This document shows, piece by piece, positions 1-8,570 of a stretch of DNA of 62,231 bases. A program made the translations under genes and the position numbers. The notes beneath the pieces were generated by a model, which saw nothing but the letters and a program-made list of their open reading frames with translations, did not search any database and was not told the origin of the DNA. Source of the stretch: a virus. The stretch covers positions 1 to 62,231 of the IMG/VR virus record IMGVR_UViG_3300010885_005470; one strand, written 5' to 3'. The number at the start of each line of letters is the position of its first letter. The stretch's first letter is position 1.

Positions 1-1
1 C

Positions 2-2707
2 AATACAGCCAATATTGTTTTAAGTGATACATCAACAACTGCAAGAACATTTACTGGTGGTGCTTTAACTTATAACACCATTACCATTGGTGGCACTACA
101 GGAATATCTACTACAACTTTTGGCGCAACCGCTGGTACTGTAATTGGAACATTAGCCAGCACAAAAACAGTAGCACATACTATTCAATTTTCTGCGGCAC
201 AAACAGTAAATAATTGGACTGTAACTGGAACAAGCGGAAATATAGTAACTGTAAACTCATCTAATTCAGGACAACAAAGAGCAATAACTTATACAGGTAG
301 CGGAACAGTATCTATGGACTATATGTCCATTACGGATATTAACTTTTCCTATACTTTAGGTGCATCAAACCCTTATCTTGTTTATGGTGGAGCAAACTCT
401 ACCAATGGCGGTAATAACGCTGGCATATTGTTTCAACCCACTACAGTTAAAGCGTATTTATTAACTACAAGCGGTAGTTGGACTGTTCCATCTGATTGGA
501 ATAATAGCAATAACGCAATCCACATGATTGGTGCTGGCGGTGGCGGGTCAACTACTGCAATATCAGGAAATAACCGAGCAGGCGGTGGCGGTGGCGGTGG
601 CGGTGGATATACAGTTTTAACAAATCAAACATTAAGTGGTTCTATATCTTATGTAATTGGTGCTGGAACAGCTAATGCCAACGGAGGTAGTACTACATTT
701 AATACAGTTAATATTGCTGGTGGTGGCTTAAAAGGCAATGCGACTACAGTACCTTTATCTACTGGCGGTACTGGCGGTACTGGCACTACTTACAATGGCG
801 GTACAGGTGGTGCTGGTTCTACTTCAACAGTAGCCGCAACAGGAGATGGCGGTGGCGGTGGCGGCGGTGCTGGCGGCCCTAATGGAGTGGGTGGTAATGG
901 TGGTAATGGTTTTGCTTCTACAACCACGGCAAATATATCAGGCGGTGGCGGTGGTGGTAATGGTGGTGGTTCTGCTGGTGGTAATGCTTCTTCTGCTTTG
1001 GGAGGTACTGGTGGTAATAACTTTGGCGGTACAGGTGGTGGTGCTGGCGGTATAAGCGGTGCAACTGGCGGTACTGGAACATTTGGTGGCGGTGGCGGCG
1101 GTAATGCGGGTGTAGGCGGTGCTGGTATAGATATTGCCAATACTGTTGGTGGTGCTGGCGGTAAAGGCGGTGCTTCAGTTGTTATTGGCACATCCCCAGT
1201 CGGTTATGGTGCTGGTGGTGCTGGTGGTGCTGTAACAACTGGCGGTTCTGGTGCTGTAGGCGGCACAGGCTCACAAGGTGTAATCTTTATTGTATATACA
1301 CCCGGCGGAACAGCTTATACGGGAGCTATTACAGAGGCGTTTACTATTGCAGATTTAATGTCTGTATTAGCTAGTTTTTCAAGCAACATTTCTGAATCAA
1401 ATACCCTAGCAGATAGTGAATCAGCAATTGCTTCTTTTGCATCGTCCATATCGGAAGACAACACCCTAGCCGATACCCCAACTACAACCGCATCGTTTAA
1501 CTCAAACATATCGGAAGACAACAATATAGCGGACAGCAACGTAGGTAACGCTACATTTAACAACTCAATTTCAGAAAACACAACCCTAGCTGACACTGAA
1601 TCCGTTTTAGCTACCTTTGCTTATGCCGTATCTGAGGCTTTAACCGTTGCTGATGCGCAGTCTGTTGTAACTGCCTTTGCTAGCGCCATATCTGAAAACA
1701 TAAGCCCAGCCGATACCCCATCAGCTGTAGCCAGCTTTATTACCGCTATTTCTGAAAATATTGATGTTGTAACAGATATTGAGTCTTTAATTGCTACATT
1801 CTCAGCGGCTATTACTGAAGCAATTAGTTCTATAGCTGATGCAGAGTCTTCCGTAGCCCCCCTAACAGCTGCAATAACTGAAGCTTTATCTGTAGCCGAT
1901 TTAGAAACCGTAATAGCTTTATTTGCTAGCGTAATTGCCGAAAATATTAATTTAGCTGATACTCAAACAACAACTGCGGCTTTTAATAGCTCTGCTACAG
2001 AAAATACTACTTTAGCCGACTCTGAAACTGTAGTTGCCAGCTTTGCTGCCGTAATTAGTGAAGCTACTCAAATTGCTGATACCGAGTCTGCAGTAGCTGC
2101 CTTTGCTGCTTTAATTACCGAAGCTGCCACTTTAGCCGATGCGCAGTTGGCAACCCTTATTTTTAACACCAATATTTCAGAAAACATAACCCTAGCCAAC
2201 TCCCAGACAGTTGTAGCTAACTTTGCCAGCTTGGTGCTTGAAGGCGTAAGCGTAGCCGATTCTGAGTCTATAGTAGCTAGCTTTGCGGCTGTAATTAGTG
2301 AAAATACTAGTATCCAAAATCTACAGTCTGTTTTAGCCAGCTTTGCGTCCAGTATTTCTGAAGCTTTAACAGCAGCTGATTCTAGCGTAGTAGTCAAAAT
2401 CTACAACTCAGCTATTACTGAAAATTTAAGCCCAGCGGACGCAGCTACAGCCATACGTATCCAAAACGCCTTAATAGCAGAAAATCTAGCCCCAGCCGAT
2501 TCTATTACAGTAATTGCCTCATTTAATAGCCAGATAGTAGAAAATTTGGTATTATTAGACAGCCAATTCCCTCGTGGCTGGTATGCTATTAATGACGGGC
2601 AGACTGCTGGATGGGCGGGGGTAAATAATTCAGGAACAAGTACTTGGACAAGCATTAATGATGGACAAACGATAACTTGGGTACCAGTTAATAATAGTTA
2701 CCCATAA
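2..2707 (+). CDS. Glycine-rich, repeat-bearing tail fibre protein (5' end missing)
   Basis: The frame is open from base 2, so the start lies outside the window and the ATG at 314 is internal. After a beta-type Ser/Thr-rich N-terminal stretch, about 270 residues are extremely Gly-rich and begin with a 'WTVPSDW...IGAGGGG' pattern typical of phage glycine-rich fibre domains. They are followed by twenty 20-residue repeats and a Trp-rich tail in which 'W..INDGQT..W..VNN' occurs twice. It is probably a trimeric host-contact fibre (inference). Another copy of the repeat architecture is in the gene ending at 61934. A collar-type fibre gene follows 10 bases downstream. Confidence 0.8.
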   Translation, partial: NTANIVLSDTSTTARTFTGGALTYNTITIGGTTGISTTTFGATAGTVIGTLASTKTVAHTIQFSAAQTVNNWTVTGTSGNIVTVNSSNSGQQRAITYTGSGTVSMDYMSITDINFSYTLGASNPYLVYGGANSTNGGNNAGILFQPTTVKAYLLTTSGSWTVPSDWNNSNNAIHMIGAGGGGSTTAISGNNRAGGGGGGGGGYTVLTNQTLSGSISYVIGAGTANANGGSTTFNTVNIAGGGLKGNATTVPLSTGGTGGTGTTYNGGTGGAGSTSTVAATGDGGGGGGGAGGPNGVGGNGGNGFASTTTANISGGGGGGNGGGSAGGNASSALGGTGGNNFGGTGGGAGGISGATGGTGTFGGGGGGNAGVGGAGIDIANTVGGAGGKGGASVVIGTSPVGYGAGGAGGAVTTGGSGAVGGTGSQGVIFIVYTPGGTAYTGAITEAFTIADLMSVLASFSSNISESNTLADSESAIASFASSISEDNTLADTPTTTASFNSNISEDNNIADSNVGNATFNNSISENTTLADTESVLATFAYAVSEALTVADAQSVVTAFASAISENISPADTPSAVASFITAISENIDVVTDIESLIATFSAAITEAISSIADAESSVAPLTAAITEALSVADLETVIALFASVIAENINLADTQTTTAAFNSSATENTTLADSETVVASFAAVISEATQIADTESAVAAFAALITEAATLADAQLATLIFNTNISENITLANSQTVVANFASLVLEGVSVADSESIVASFAAVISENTSIQNLQSVLASFASSISEALTAADSSVVVKIYNSAITENLSPADAATAIRIQNALIAENLAPADSITVIASFNSQIVENLVLLDSQFPRGWYAINDGQTAGWAGVNNSGTSTWTSINDGQTITWVPVNNSYP
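1328..2567 (+). repeat. Twenty tandem 20-residue fibre repeats
   Basis: The translated repeat is roughly [IV]-[ST]-E-[NAD]-x3-[AV]-A-D-x2-[ST]-x-[VI]-[VAL]-A-x-F-x3, with two 21-residue units and a partial last unit. The DNA units are about 60 bases and have diverged. The same repeat recurs eight times in the gene at 61338-61934. The regular 20-residue spacing suggests a repeating beta or coiled shaft (inference). Confidence 0.85.
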
Positions 2708-2717
2708 AGGATAAAAC

Positions 2718-3932
2718 ATGGCATCTTCATACACCCCCTCGCTACGCGCCGAACTTATCGGTGCTGGTGACCAATCTGGTACTTGGGGAAGCACCACAAA
2801 CAATAACTTCCAATATATCTTTGAAGCCGCTATTGCTGGTTTTCAAACTGTAGCTATTGCCCCAACTTCAAACAACCAAGTACTAACCTATACAAACGGA
2901 CCAACTTCTACATCAACGGCTGACCAGTCTGTTTATGCGATTTTAAAGCTTAATGCTAGTGCCGTATCAGCTAACTTTAACATCTTTGCCCCACCTGCTA
3001 GCAAGACCTATATTATTTGGAACAATACTAGCTATACAGCTACTTTCTATAATTCCTCTGTTATCGGCAACACAACTGCAGCAGGTTCTGGGGTAGTTAT
3101 CCCTTCTGGCGCTAAAGTATTTATATGGTCTGACGGCACAAACTTTTGGGGTAACGACACTGTTGCGGGTAATCTTACTGTTGCTGGAAACTTGGCTGTA
3201 TCTGGGACTTTAACAGGTACAACAGGTACATTTAGCGGTGCTATATCTTCTGTATCCCCATCATTTACTGGATTTCCTTCTAGCCCCACCGCTTCTGTTA
3301 ATGCAAATAATACACAAATAGCTAATACAGCGTATGTAGACAGAGCAGTAGCTAACGCATTCCCATCAGGTACTCGTTTGGTATTTGCTCAAGCTTCTGC
3401 GCCTACTGGTTGGACTCAAGATACTTCTGATACGGCTAATAATCGTATGATGCGTGTAGTTGCATCTGCTGGTGGTGGTTTGGGCGGTTCTGCAAGTCCT
3501 ATTTTAATGGATGTAGTGCCAAGCCATACTCACGGTGTTTCTGGTTCTGGTACTACTAGTGATATAAGTAACGGGCATAACCACACATTTAGCGGGTCTA
3601 ACAATACAGACGTAGGATACGCTAACATTGCAGACCCGGGGCATGGGCATAATTTAAATGTAGCAGTTGGCTCTGTAGGTACTGGTGGTGGCTTTGGAGT
3701 TGCAGATAGACAATCAGATGAAAACCCAACAGGAAGAGGAATAACTGCTGGTGCAAATACAGGTGTTTATGACTCAGGTCACCAGCATGGCTTTTCAGTT
3801 TCTGGTACTACTGCCGCCCAAAATACAGGGCATACTCATACATATTCATTTTCTAGCACTACCGACAACGGTTCTAGCCAAACAAACTGGACGCCACGTT
3901 ATAACAATGTAATTATTTGTCAGAAAAACTAA
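2718..3932 (+). CDS. Tail fibre / collar-type protein with HxH tip
   Basis: This 404-residue protein shows the usual layout of phage collar-type fibres: an N-terminal attachment region, repeated 'GNLTVAGNLAVSG' shaft motifs, an 'NNTQIANTAYVDRAV' segment near residue 200 and a C-terminal 'APTGWTQ...' receptor-binding head. The head contains a series of HxH motifs (HTH, HNH, HGH, HQH, HTH), which in the T4 long tail fibre tip bind metal ions. Its C-terminal head is paralogous to that of 59773-60699. The stop overlaps the next start as TAATG. Confidence 0.8.
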   Translation: MASSYTPSLRAELIGAGDQSGTWGSTTNNNFQYIFEAAIAGFQTVAIAPTSNNQVLTYTNGPTSTSTADQSVYAILKLNASAVSANFNIFAPPASKTYIIWNNTSYTATFYNSSVIGNTTAAGSGVVIPSGAKVFIWSDGTNFWGNDTVAGNLTVAGNLAVSGTLTGTTGTFSGAISSVSPSFTGFPSSPTASVNANNTQIANTAYVDRAVANAFPSGTRLVFAQASAPTGWTQDTSDTANNRMMRVVASAGGGLGGSASPILMDVVPSHTHGVSGSGTTSDISNGHNHTFSGSNNTDVGYANIADPGHGHNLNVAVGSVGTGGGFGVADRQSDENPTGRGITAGANTGVYDSGHQHGFSVSGTTAAQNTGHTHTYSFSSTTDNGSSQTNWTPRYNNVIICQKN

Positions 3933-4258
3933 TGGAACTCAAAACAGTCTTAACCTGCCCACTAGGGGCTAAATGCGAAGAAATTAAAGACAACGCAATT
4001 CATCGTTGTATGTGGTTTCAAACCTTTGCTGGTACAAACCCTAGTACGGGAGAAACTGTAGATGAAAAAGGTTGCGCTATGGCATGGCTCCCCATACTGA
4101 TGATTGAGAATTCTAAACAACAATTAAGCACTAGCGCAGCAGTGGAGTCTTTTCGAAATGAAATGGTTAAAGCGCAAGAAGCCAGCCAGAATCTTTTAAT
4201 CAATACCGTATTTAACCGACCAGCGGCACAAACTTTAAAATATGTAGAGGAAGAATAA
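3932..4258 (+). CDS. Small four-Cys protein paired with fibre gene (copy A)
   Basis: This 108-residue protein has Cys at residues 9, 14, 26 and 48 and the segment 'AAVESFRNEMVK'. A paralogue lies at 61029-61337, also beside fibre genes. The conserved Cys spacing suggests a metal or Fe-S site (inference). The start at 3932 is chosen for the TAATG overlap with the fibre gene; five extra residues upstream are possible. The role is unknown, perhaps fibre assembly or a virion component. Confidence 0.7.
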   Translation: MELKTVLTCPLGAKCEEIKDNAIHRCMWFQTFAGTNPSTGETVDEKGCAMAWLPILMIENSKQQLSTSAAVESFRNEMVKAQEASQNLLINTVFNRPAAQTLKYVEEE

Positions 4259-4500
4259 TGGACTTTAAATTTGGAATCACTTGGTTGTTTGACAAGCTTG
4301 GCTACATGCCAAAAATTGATATGGAAGTTGGTAAGGTAAATCTGGACGTAAAACCGCCAGAGTTTCAGATGTGGCCTTTCCCTGGAGTTAGCGAAGACTT
4401 TGACCCGCGCCCTAAGAAAAAACAGGTAAAAAAACCAGCTATAGTAAAGAAAAGAATAGCACTTAAAAAAGCTACAACACGCAAGCCTAAAGCAAAATGA
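4258..4500 (+). CDS. Hypothetical protein with Lys-rich tail
   Basis: This 80-residue protein is hydrophobic and aromatic at the N-terminus ('FGITWLFDKLGYMP') and strongly basic in its last 30 residues. It overlaps the gene before it by one base (TAATG) and the holin-like gene after it by four (ATGA), so it belongs to the fibre-lysis transcript. I do not recognise the family. Confidence 0.6.
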   Translation: MDFKFGITWLFDKLGYMPKIDMEVGKVNLDVKPPEFQMWPFPGVSEDFDPRPKKKQVKKPAIVKKRIALKKATTRKPKAK

Positions 4501-4994
4501 ATTGGCTTGAACAAATAGCCCCTACTATTGCTACTTGCCTTGGCGGTCCCTTGGCTGGTCTGGCTGTTACTGCGCTTAGTAAGTTATTTGGTGTTGCGCC
4601 CGATGACGTAAAGGGCATGATTGAAGATGGCAAATTATCTGCTGAGCAGATTGAAGCAGTTAAAGTAGAAGAGATTCGGTTTAAAGAACAGACCCAAGCG
4701 CTTGGTTTGAACTTTGAGCAGCTAGCAGTAGAGGATAGAAAGTCCGCCCGTAGTATGCAGTCTGAAACTAAGTCTAATGTGCCTGCTATTTTATCTTATG
4801 CTATTACTATTGGGTTCTTTGGAATCTTAGGCGCCATTATGCTAGACTATGCTAAAGATAATAATCAGCCACTTTTAATTATGCTTGGCTCTTTGGGCAC
4901 AGCGTGGGTATCAGTAGTTTCCTTTTGGTTTGGTTCTACAAACGCAAGTCATGTTAAAGACGATATGTTGTATCACTCTACACCCACAAAATGA
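4497..4994 (+). CDS. Holin-like membrane protein (3TM type)
   Basis: This 165-residue protein has a hydrophobic N-terminal segment ('IATCLGGPLAGLAVTALSKL'), a charged amphipathic middle and two further hydrophobic segments near residues 98-117 and 124-146. Layout and length fit holins of the three-transmembrane type known from gene transfer agents. It directly precedes the endolysin with an ATGA overlap, as in a lysis cassette. Holin function is inferred from topology and position; no spanin was found beside it. Confidence 0.7.
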   Translation: MNWLEQIAPTIATCLGGPLAGLAVTALSKLFGVAPDDVKGMIEDGKLSAEQIEAVKVEEIRFKEQTQALGLNFEQLAVEDRKSARSMQSETKSNVPAILSYAITIGFFGILGAIMLDYAKDNNQPLLIMLGSLGTAWVSVVSFWFGSTNASHVKDDMLYHSTPTK

Positions 4995-5434
4995 GTCCAA
5001 ATTTAAAAGCATTTCTTGATATGATTGCGGTGTCGGAAGGTACTAAAGGAAAGGGTAACGATGGTTATAACGTCATTGTTGGTGGGTCTTTGTTTACTAA
5101 TTATTCGGACCATCCAAAAAAGTTGGTTTGGATTCGTGACGGTTTAGCTTCTACAGCCGCTGGTAGATATCAGTTATTAGGTAGATACTGGGACGTATAT
5201 AAAAAACAACTGGGCCTAAAAGACTTTTCACCAGCATCGCAAGATGCAGTAGCAGTACAGCAAATTAAAGAGCGTAAAGCGCTAGATGATATTGAAAAAG
5301 GCTATGTTAGCGTAGCTATTGATAAGTGTAAAAATATTTGGGCATCTCTTCCCGGAGCTGGCTATGGACAGCGTGAAAATAAAATTGAGACCCTACTAAC
5401 AGCCTATAAAGCTGCTGGTGGTACAGTAGCTTAA
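4991..5434 (+). CDS. Endolysin, lambda R-type lytic transglycosylase
   Basis: This 147-residue protein closely follows the phage lambda R protein along its whole length: 'KAFLDMIAVSEGT', 'GYNVIVGGSLFTNYSDHP', 'AAGRYQLL', 'SPASQDAVAVQQIKER' and 'NIWASLPGAGYGQ'. Glu16 in 'VSEGT' matches the lambda catalytic Glu. The family cleaves peptidoglycan glycan strands by a lytic transglycosylase reaction. There is no signal peptide, so it needs the upstream holin for release. It overlaps that gene by four bases. Confidence 0.95.
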   Translation: MSPNLKAFLDMIAVSEGTKGKGNDGYNVIVGGSLFTNYSDHPKKLVWIRDGLASTAAGRYQLLGRYWDVYKKQLGLKDFSPASQDAVAVQQIKERKALDDIEKGYVSVAIDKCKNIWASLPGAGYGQRENKIETLLTAYKAAGGTVA

Positions 5435-5443
5435 GGATAAAAA

Positions 5444-7444
5444 ATGCCATTACAAAAACTACAATTTCGCCCAGGTATTAATAAAGAAGGCACAACACTT
5501 GCTAACGAAGGCGGCTGGTTTGCTGGTGACAAGGTACGTTTTCGTTCTGGGCAAGTTGAAAAGATTGGTGGCTGGACACTAGATACTGGCGCTGTTAGTA
5601 CTGGTGGTTCTTACGTTGGTGTATGCCGTGATTTATGGAACTGGATTGGACTATCTGGATACAACTACCTATCTGTTGCTACTAATCAAAAATTTTATAT
5701 ACAAAATGGTACCGGCGGCAATATTTATGACATAACCCCAATACGCGCAACAATTTCTTCTCCATCCGCAACTTTTGCTGCCACTACTGGCTCGACTACT
5801 ATTACAGTTACGCAAGTTGGGCATGGTGCTCAAACTGGTGACTTTGTTGTTTTTTCTGGTGCTACTAGTCTTGGCGGTAACATTACAGCTACCCTTTTAA
5901 ACCAAGTACAGGGCTATCAGATAACATATATCTCGTCTTCACAATACTCAATTACTACTTCTGTCGCTGCAAATGCAAGCGATACAGGTACAGGAGGCGG
6001 TGCAGTTACTGGGGCATATCAAATCACTTCTGGTAATGCTGTTTATACGAGTAACGTTGGTTGGGGCGCTGGTGGATGGTCTGGTGTAAATACTGGCGCT
6101 TCCTCTACTGGTTGGGGTTCAGCAGCCCCTGCGTCACAAGGTATCGGGCAACAGCTTCGTCTATGGAGTCAATCTAATTTTGGACAGAATTTAATTTTTA
6201 ACCCTCGCGGTGGCGCTATATACTACTGGGTTGTTGATGCAGTTGTATCTACTTTTGATAGAGGGCAAGTACTTTCTTCTACTAACTCAAATACCCAAAA
6301 TGGAACGGCTTATTGGCAAGCAGATACAAGCTGCCCAAGCGTATGTAATTTTGTAATGGTCTCAGATGCTAGCCGGTTTGTTATTGGGTTTGGCGTTAAC
6401 GATTACGGTACTGCCACACAAAACCCCATGCTTATTCGCTGGTCAGACCAAGAAAGCGTATTGACTTGGGCGCCTTCTGTAACAAACCAAGCCGGTAGTT
6501 ATCAGTTAAGTCACGGTTCTAATATTATTTGCGCTGTACAGTCTCGTCAAGAGATTTTAGTATATACAGATGCCGCCATATATTCTATGCAGTATTTAGG
6601 TGCTCCGTATGTTTGGGGCTTTCAGATTCTTGCAGATAACATATCTATTGTTGGTCCAAACGCAGTAGCAGTAGTAAATAACGTTGCTTACTGGATGGGT
6701 CAAGATAAGTTCTATATGTATTCTGGACGGGTTGAAACACTGCCTTGTACCTTGCGTGAGTATGTGTACCAAGATATTAATTTAACCCAGTCTTATCAGT
6801 TTTTTGCTGGTACAAATGAAGGCTTTAATGAAGTCTGGTTCTACTACTGCTCAGCAAACTCAAATGTAATTGACCGCTATGTAATCTATAACTACCTAGA
6901 GCGTATTTGGTATTATGGCAATTTAACTCGTAGTGCTTGGCTAGATAGTCCGCTACGTAGTTACCCTATGGCTGCTGGTTATGCAAATAGCGCAGTAAGT
7001 CCACAATATAATGGTGTTAACCCAGGGATTATTTACCATGAGTCTACGGTTGATGATGGCACGACTAACCCACCTACTGCTATTTCTGCGTATATCCAAT
7101 CTTCTGACTTTGATATCGGTGACGGGCATAACTTTGGGTTTGTATGGAGAATTATTCCAGACGTGTCGTTTAACGGCTCTACAAGTAATAACCCAGTTGT
7201 AAACTTTACTGTACTGCCCCGCCAAAACCCCGGAGCTGCTTATGGACCAGACGATAATCCAGCCGTAGTAAGTAAGCAAAACTACCAAAACCAACGCACC
7301 TATGAAGTACAGCAGTTTAGTGAATATGCTTACGTACGGATGCGTGGTCGTCAAATGGCTTTTAAACTTACATCAAATCAGTTAGGTACACAGTGGCAGT
7401 TAGGCACTCCTAGGCTTGATGTCAAACCTGATGGACGCAGATAA
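5444..7444 (+). CDS. Large virion structural protein, probably tail hub/stabilisation
   Basis: This 666-residue protein has an N-terminus 'LQFRPGINKEGTTLANEGGW' and long beta-rich stretches like a phage packaged-DNA stabilisation or tail-hub family found in podoviruses. Residues about 112-175 hold a 'GHGAQTGDFVVFSG...YQITYISSSQYSI' module resembling the FCCH-like inserted domain; a related module is in the protein at 52646-53152. The SD 'aaggataaaa' precedes the ATG. The exact virion position is inferred. Confidence 0.65.
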   Translation: MPLQKLQFRPGINKEGTTLANEGGWFAGDKVRFRSGQVEKIGGWTLDTGAVSTGGSYVGVCRDLWNWIGLSGYNYLSVATNQKFYIQNGTGGNIYDITPIRATISSPSATFAATTGSTTITVTQVGHGAQTGDFVVFSGATSLGGNITATLLNQVQGYQITYISSSQYSITTSVAANASDTGTGGGAVTGAYQITSGNAVYTSNVGWGAGGWSGVNTGASSTGWGSAAPASQGIGQQLRLWSQSNFGQNLIFNPRGGAIYYWVVDAVVSTFDRGQVLSSTNSNTQNGTAYWQADTSCPSVCNFVMVSDASRFVIGFGVNDYGTATQNPMLIRWSDQESVLTWAPSVTNQAGSYQLSHGSNIICAVQSRQEILVYTDAAIYSMQYLGAPYVWGFQILADNISIVGPNAVAVVNNVAYWMGQDKFYMYSGRVETLPCTLREYVYQDINLTQSYQFFAGTNEGFNEVWFYYCSANSNVIDRYVIYNYLERIWYYGNLTRSAWLDSPLRSYPMAAGYANSAVSPQYNGVNPGIIYHESTVDDGTTNPPTAISAYIQSSDFDIGDGHNFGFVWRIIPDVSFNGSTSNNPVVNFTVLPRQNPGAAYGPDDNPAVVSKQNYQNQRTYEVQQFSEYAYVRMRGRQMAFKLTSNQLGTQWQLGTPRLDVKPDGRR

Positions 7445-7722
7445 TGTCATCACAAAACTCAATAGCACCACGGCTACCAATAGCTCCAATAGAATATGAC
7501 CAAAGGTTTATGGATGAGTTTATCCGTATTTTGCGCTTATATTTTGCCCAGTTAGACAATCCTGGACCTTTGCAGGGGACTACGTTAAATTTATCTAGTA
7601 TTAACCAAACTACGGGTCAAGCGTCTATAATACTACCTACACAGGCAAGTTTGTCAACTTTGAGACGTGGCGACGTTTATTACGATACTACAGCAGGCAA
7701 CGTGCTGAAAATTAAGACTTAA
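7444..7722 (+). CDS. Hypothetical small virion-region protein
   Basis: This 92-residue protein overlaps the structural gene before it by one base (TAATG). The middle carries 'FMDEFIRILRLYFAQLDNP', a likely helix, and the C-terminus 'LRRGDVYYDTTAGNVLKIK' looks like the short beta motif found at the ends of many phage virion proteins. It is probably a minor structural protein; function unknown. Confidence 0.6.
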   Translation: MSSQNSIAPRLPIAPIEYDQRFMDEFIRILRLYFAQLDNPGPLQGTTLNLSSINQTTGQASIILPTQASLSTLRRGDVYYDTTAGNVLKIKT

Positions 7723-7730
7723 AGGTTAAT

Positions 7731-8180
7731 ATGGCAGGAATCTTAGGAAATGATGATAGTCTAGCGAGCAAGGCAGCGCAACTTGCTCAATCCGTCGTGG
7801 GCGATGATGAGTCTACAGGGGTACCAACCGTTCAAATTCTTTTACATGACTTCCATTTACGTGGTATTCCACCTAAAGCTGGTATTGCTGGAGCTATGCA
7901 AGAATTAAAAACTGGGTTAAAAATGTATCGCCAGCATAACACAATTATGGCTATTAAAAAACTTAGCCCTGTAGTAGCACAAGCACATTTTTTTACAATG
8001 GACCCAGAACCTGTATTTGGTAAACTAGTTACAGAATGGGTAGACAAGCTACGCCAAGCTGGTGGCAAAGTAATTTATGATACTGTAGCAGACCCCCATA
8101 TTATTAGGGCACTGCAAAAAGCAGGGGCTCAGATTCAACAACCAGATAGCCCTAAGTTTAAATTAAAGGCTCTAATATGA
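7731..8180 (+). CDS. Hypothetical virion-region protein
   Basis: This 149-residue soluble protein contains 'LLHDFHLRGIPPKAGIAGAMQELKTGLKMY' type sequence and a C-terminal Rossmann-like 'KVIYDTVADPHIIRALQKAGAQIQ' stretch. I do not recognise the family. It has an SD (aaaggttaat) and overlaps the cupin-like gene by four bases. Its place suggests a late gene. Confidence 0.6.
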   Translation: MAGILGNDDSLASKAAQLAQSVVGDDESTGVPTVQILLHDFHLRGIPPKAGIAGAMQELKTGLKMYRQHNTIMAIKKLSPVVAQAHFFTMDPEPVFGKLVTEWVDKLRQAGGKVIYDTVADPHIIRALQKAGAQIQQPDSPKFKLKALI

Positions 8181-8569
8181 GCCAAGTTATTGAATCTATT
8201 ACACAAAAAGTAGAAACCCTACTTCCTGAGCTAAAGGCAATGCCTCAAGTAGACTGCCAAGAAAAGCATTACTTTGGACCTAGTATATACATTAAAGAAG
8301 TAACTATGCCAGCTGGCTCCGTTATCATTGGCAAGCCTCATAAAGTAGAGCATATGTGCGTGATGCTGCAGGGCAAAATGATTTTAGTAGCAGAAGATGG
8401 GTCAAAGAAAGAAGTAAAAGCACCTTTAACTTTTGTTGGTACTCCTGGTCGGAAAGTGGCGTACATACTAGAAACGGTTGTTTTTCAGAATATCTATGCA
8501 ACTGATGAGACCGATGTTGAGAAATTAGAGAATATGTTTATTGAGCAGCCTAGGCTGGAAGGGAAATAA
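8177..8569 (+). CDS. Cupin-like protein
   Basis: This 130-residue protein has a single small beta-barrel pattern: 'AGSVIIGKPHKVEHMCVMLQGKMILVAEDG' near residues 46-75 resembles cupin motif 1, and 'PLTFVGTPGRKVAYILE' resembles motif 2. Only part of the usual metal-binding His set is visible, so enzymatic activity is doubtful. It lies between virion genes, with ATGA overlap upstream and 1 base before the next ATG, so it may be a virion-associated binding domain (inference). Confidence 0.6.
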   Translation: MSQVIESITQKVETLLPELKAMPQVDCQEKHYFGPSIYIKEVTMPAGSVIIGKPHKVEHMCVMLQGKMILVAEDGSKKEVKAPLTFVGTPGRKVAYILETVVFQNIYATDETDVEKLENMFIEQPRLEGK

Positions 8570-8570
8570 T

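Noticed and set aside
790-1191. Proline-rich reading frame on the minus strand
   Set aside because: It is the mirror of the Gly-rich codons of the fibre gene (GGN reads as CCN) and has no SD or context.
1328-2567. Possible CRISPR or DNA-level tandem array
   Set aside because: The repeat is clear only in the protein; DNA units diverge and there are no spacers.
314-3932. Diversity-generating retroelement target in the fibres
   Set aside because: No reverse transcriptase and no template/variable repeat pair were found in the window.
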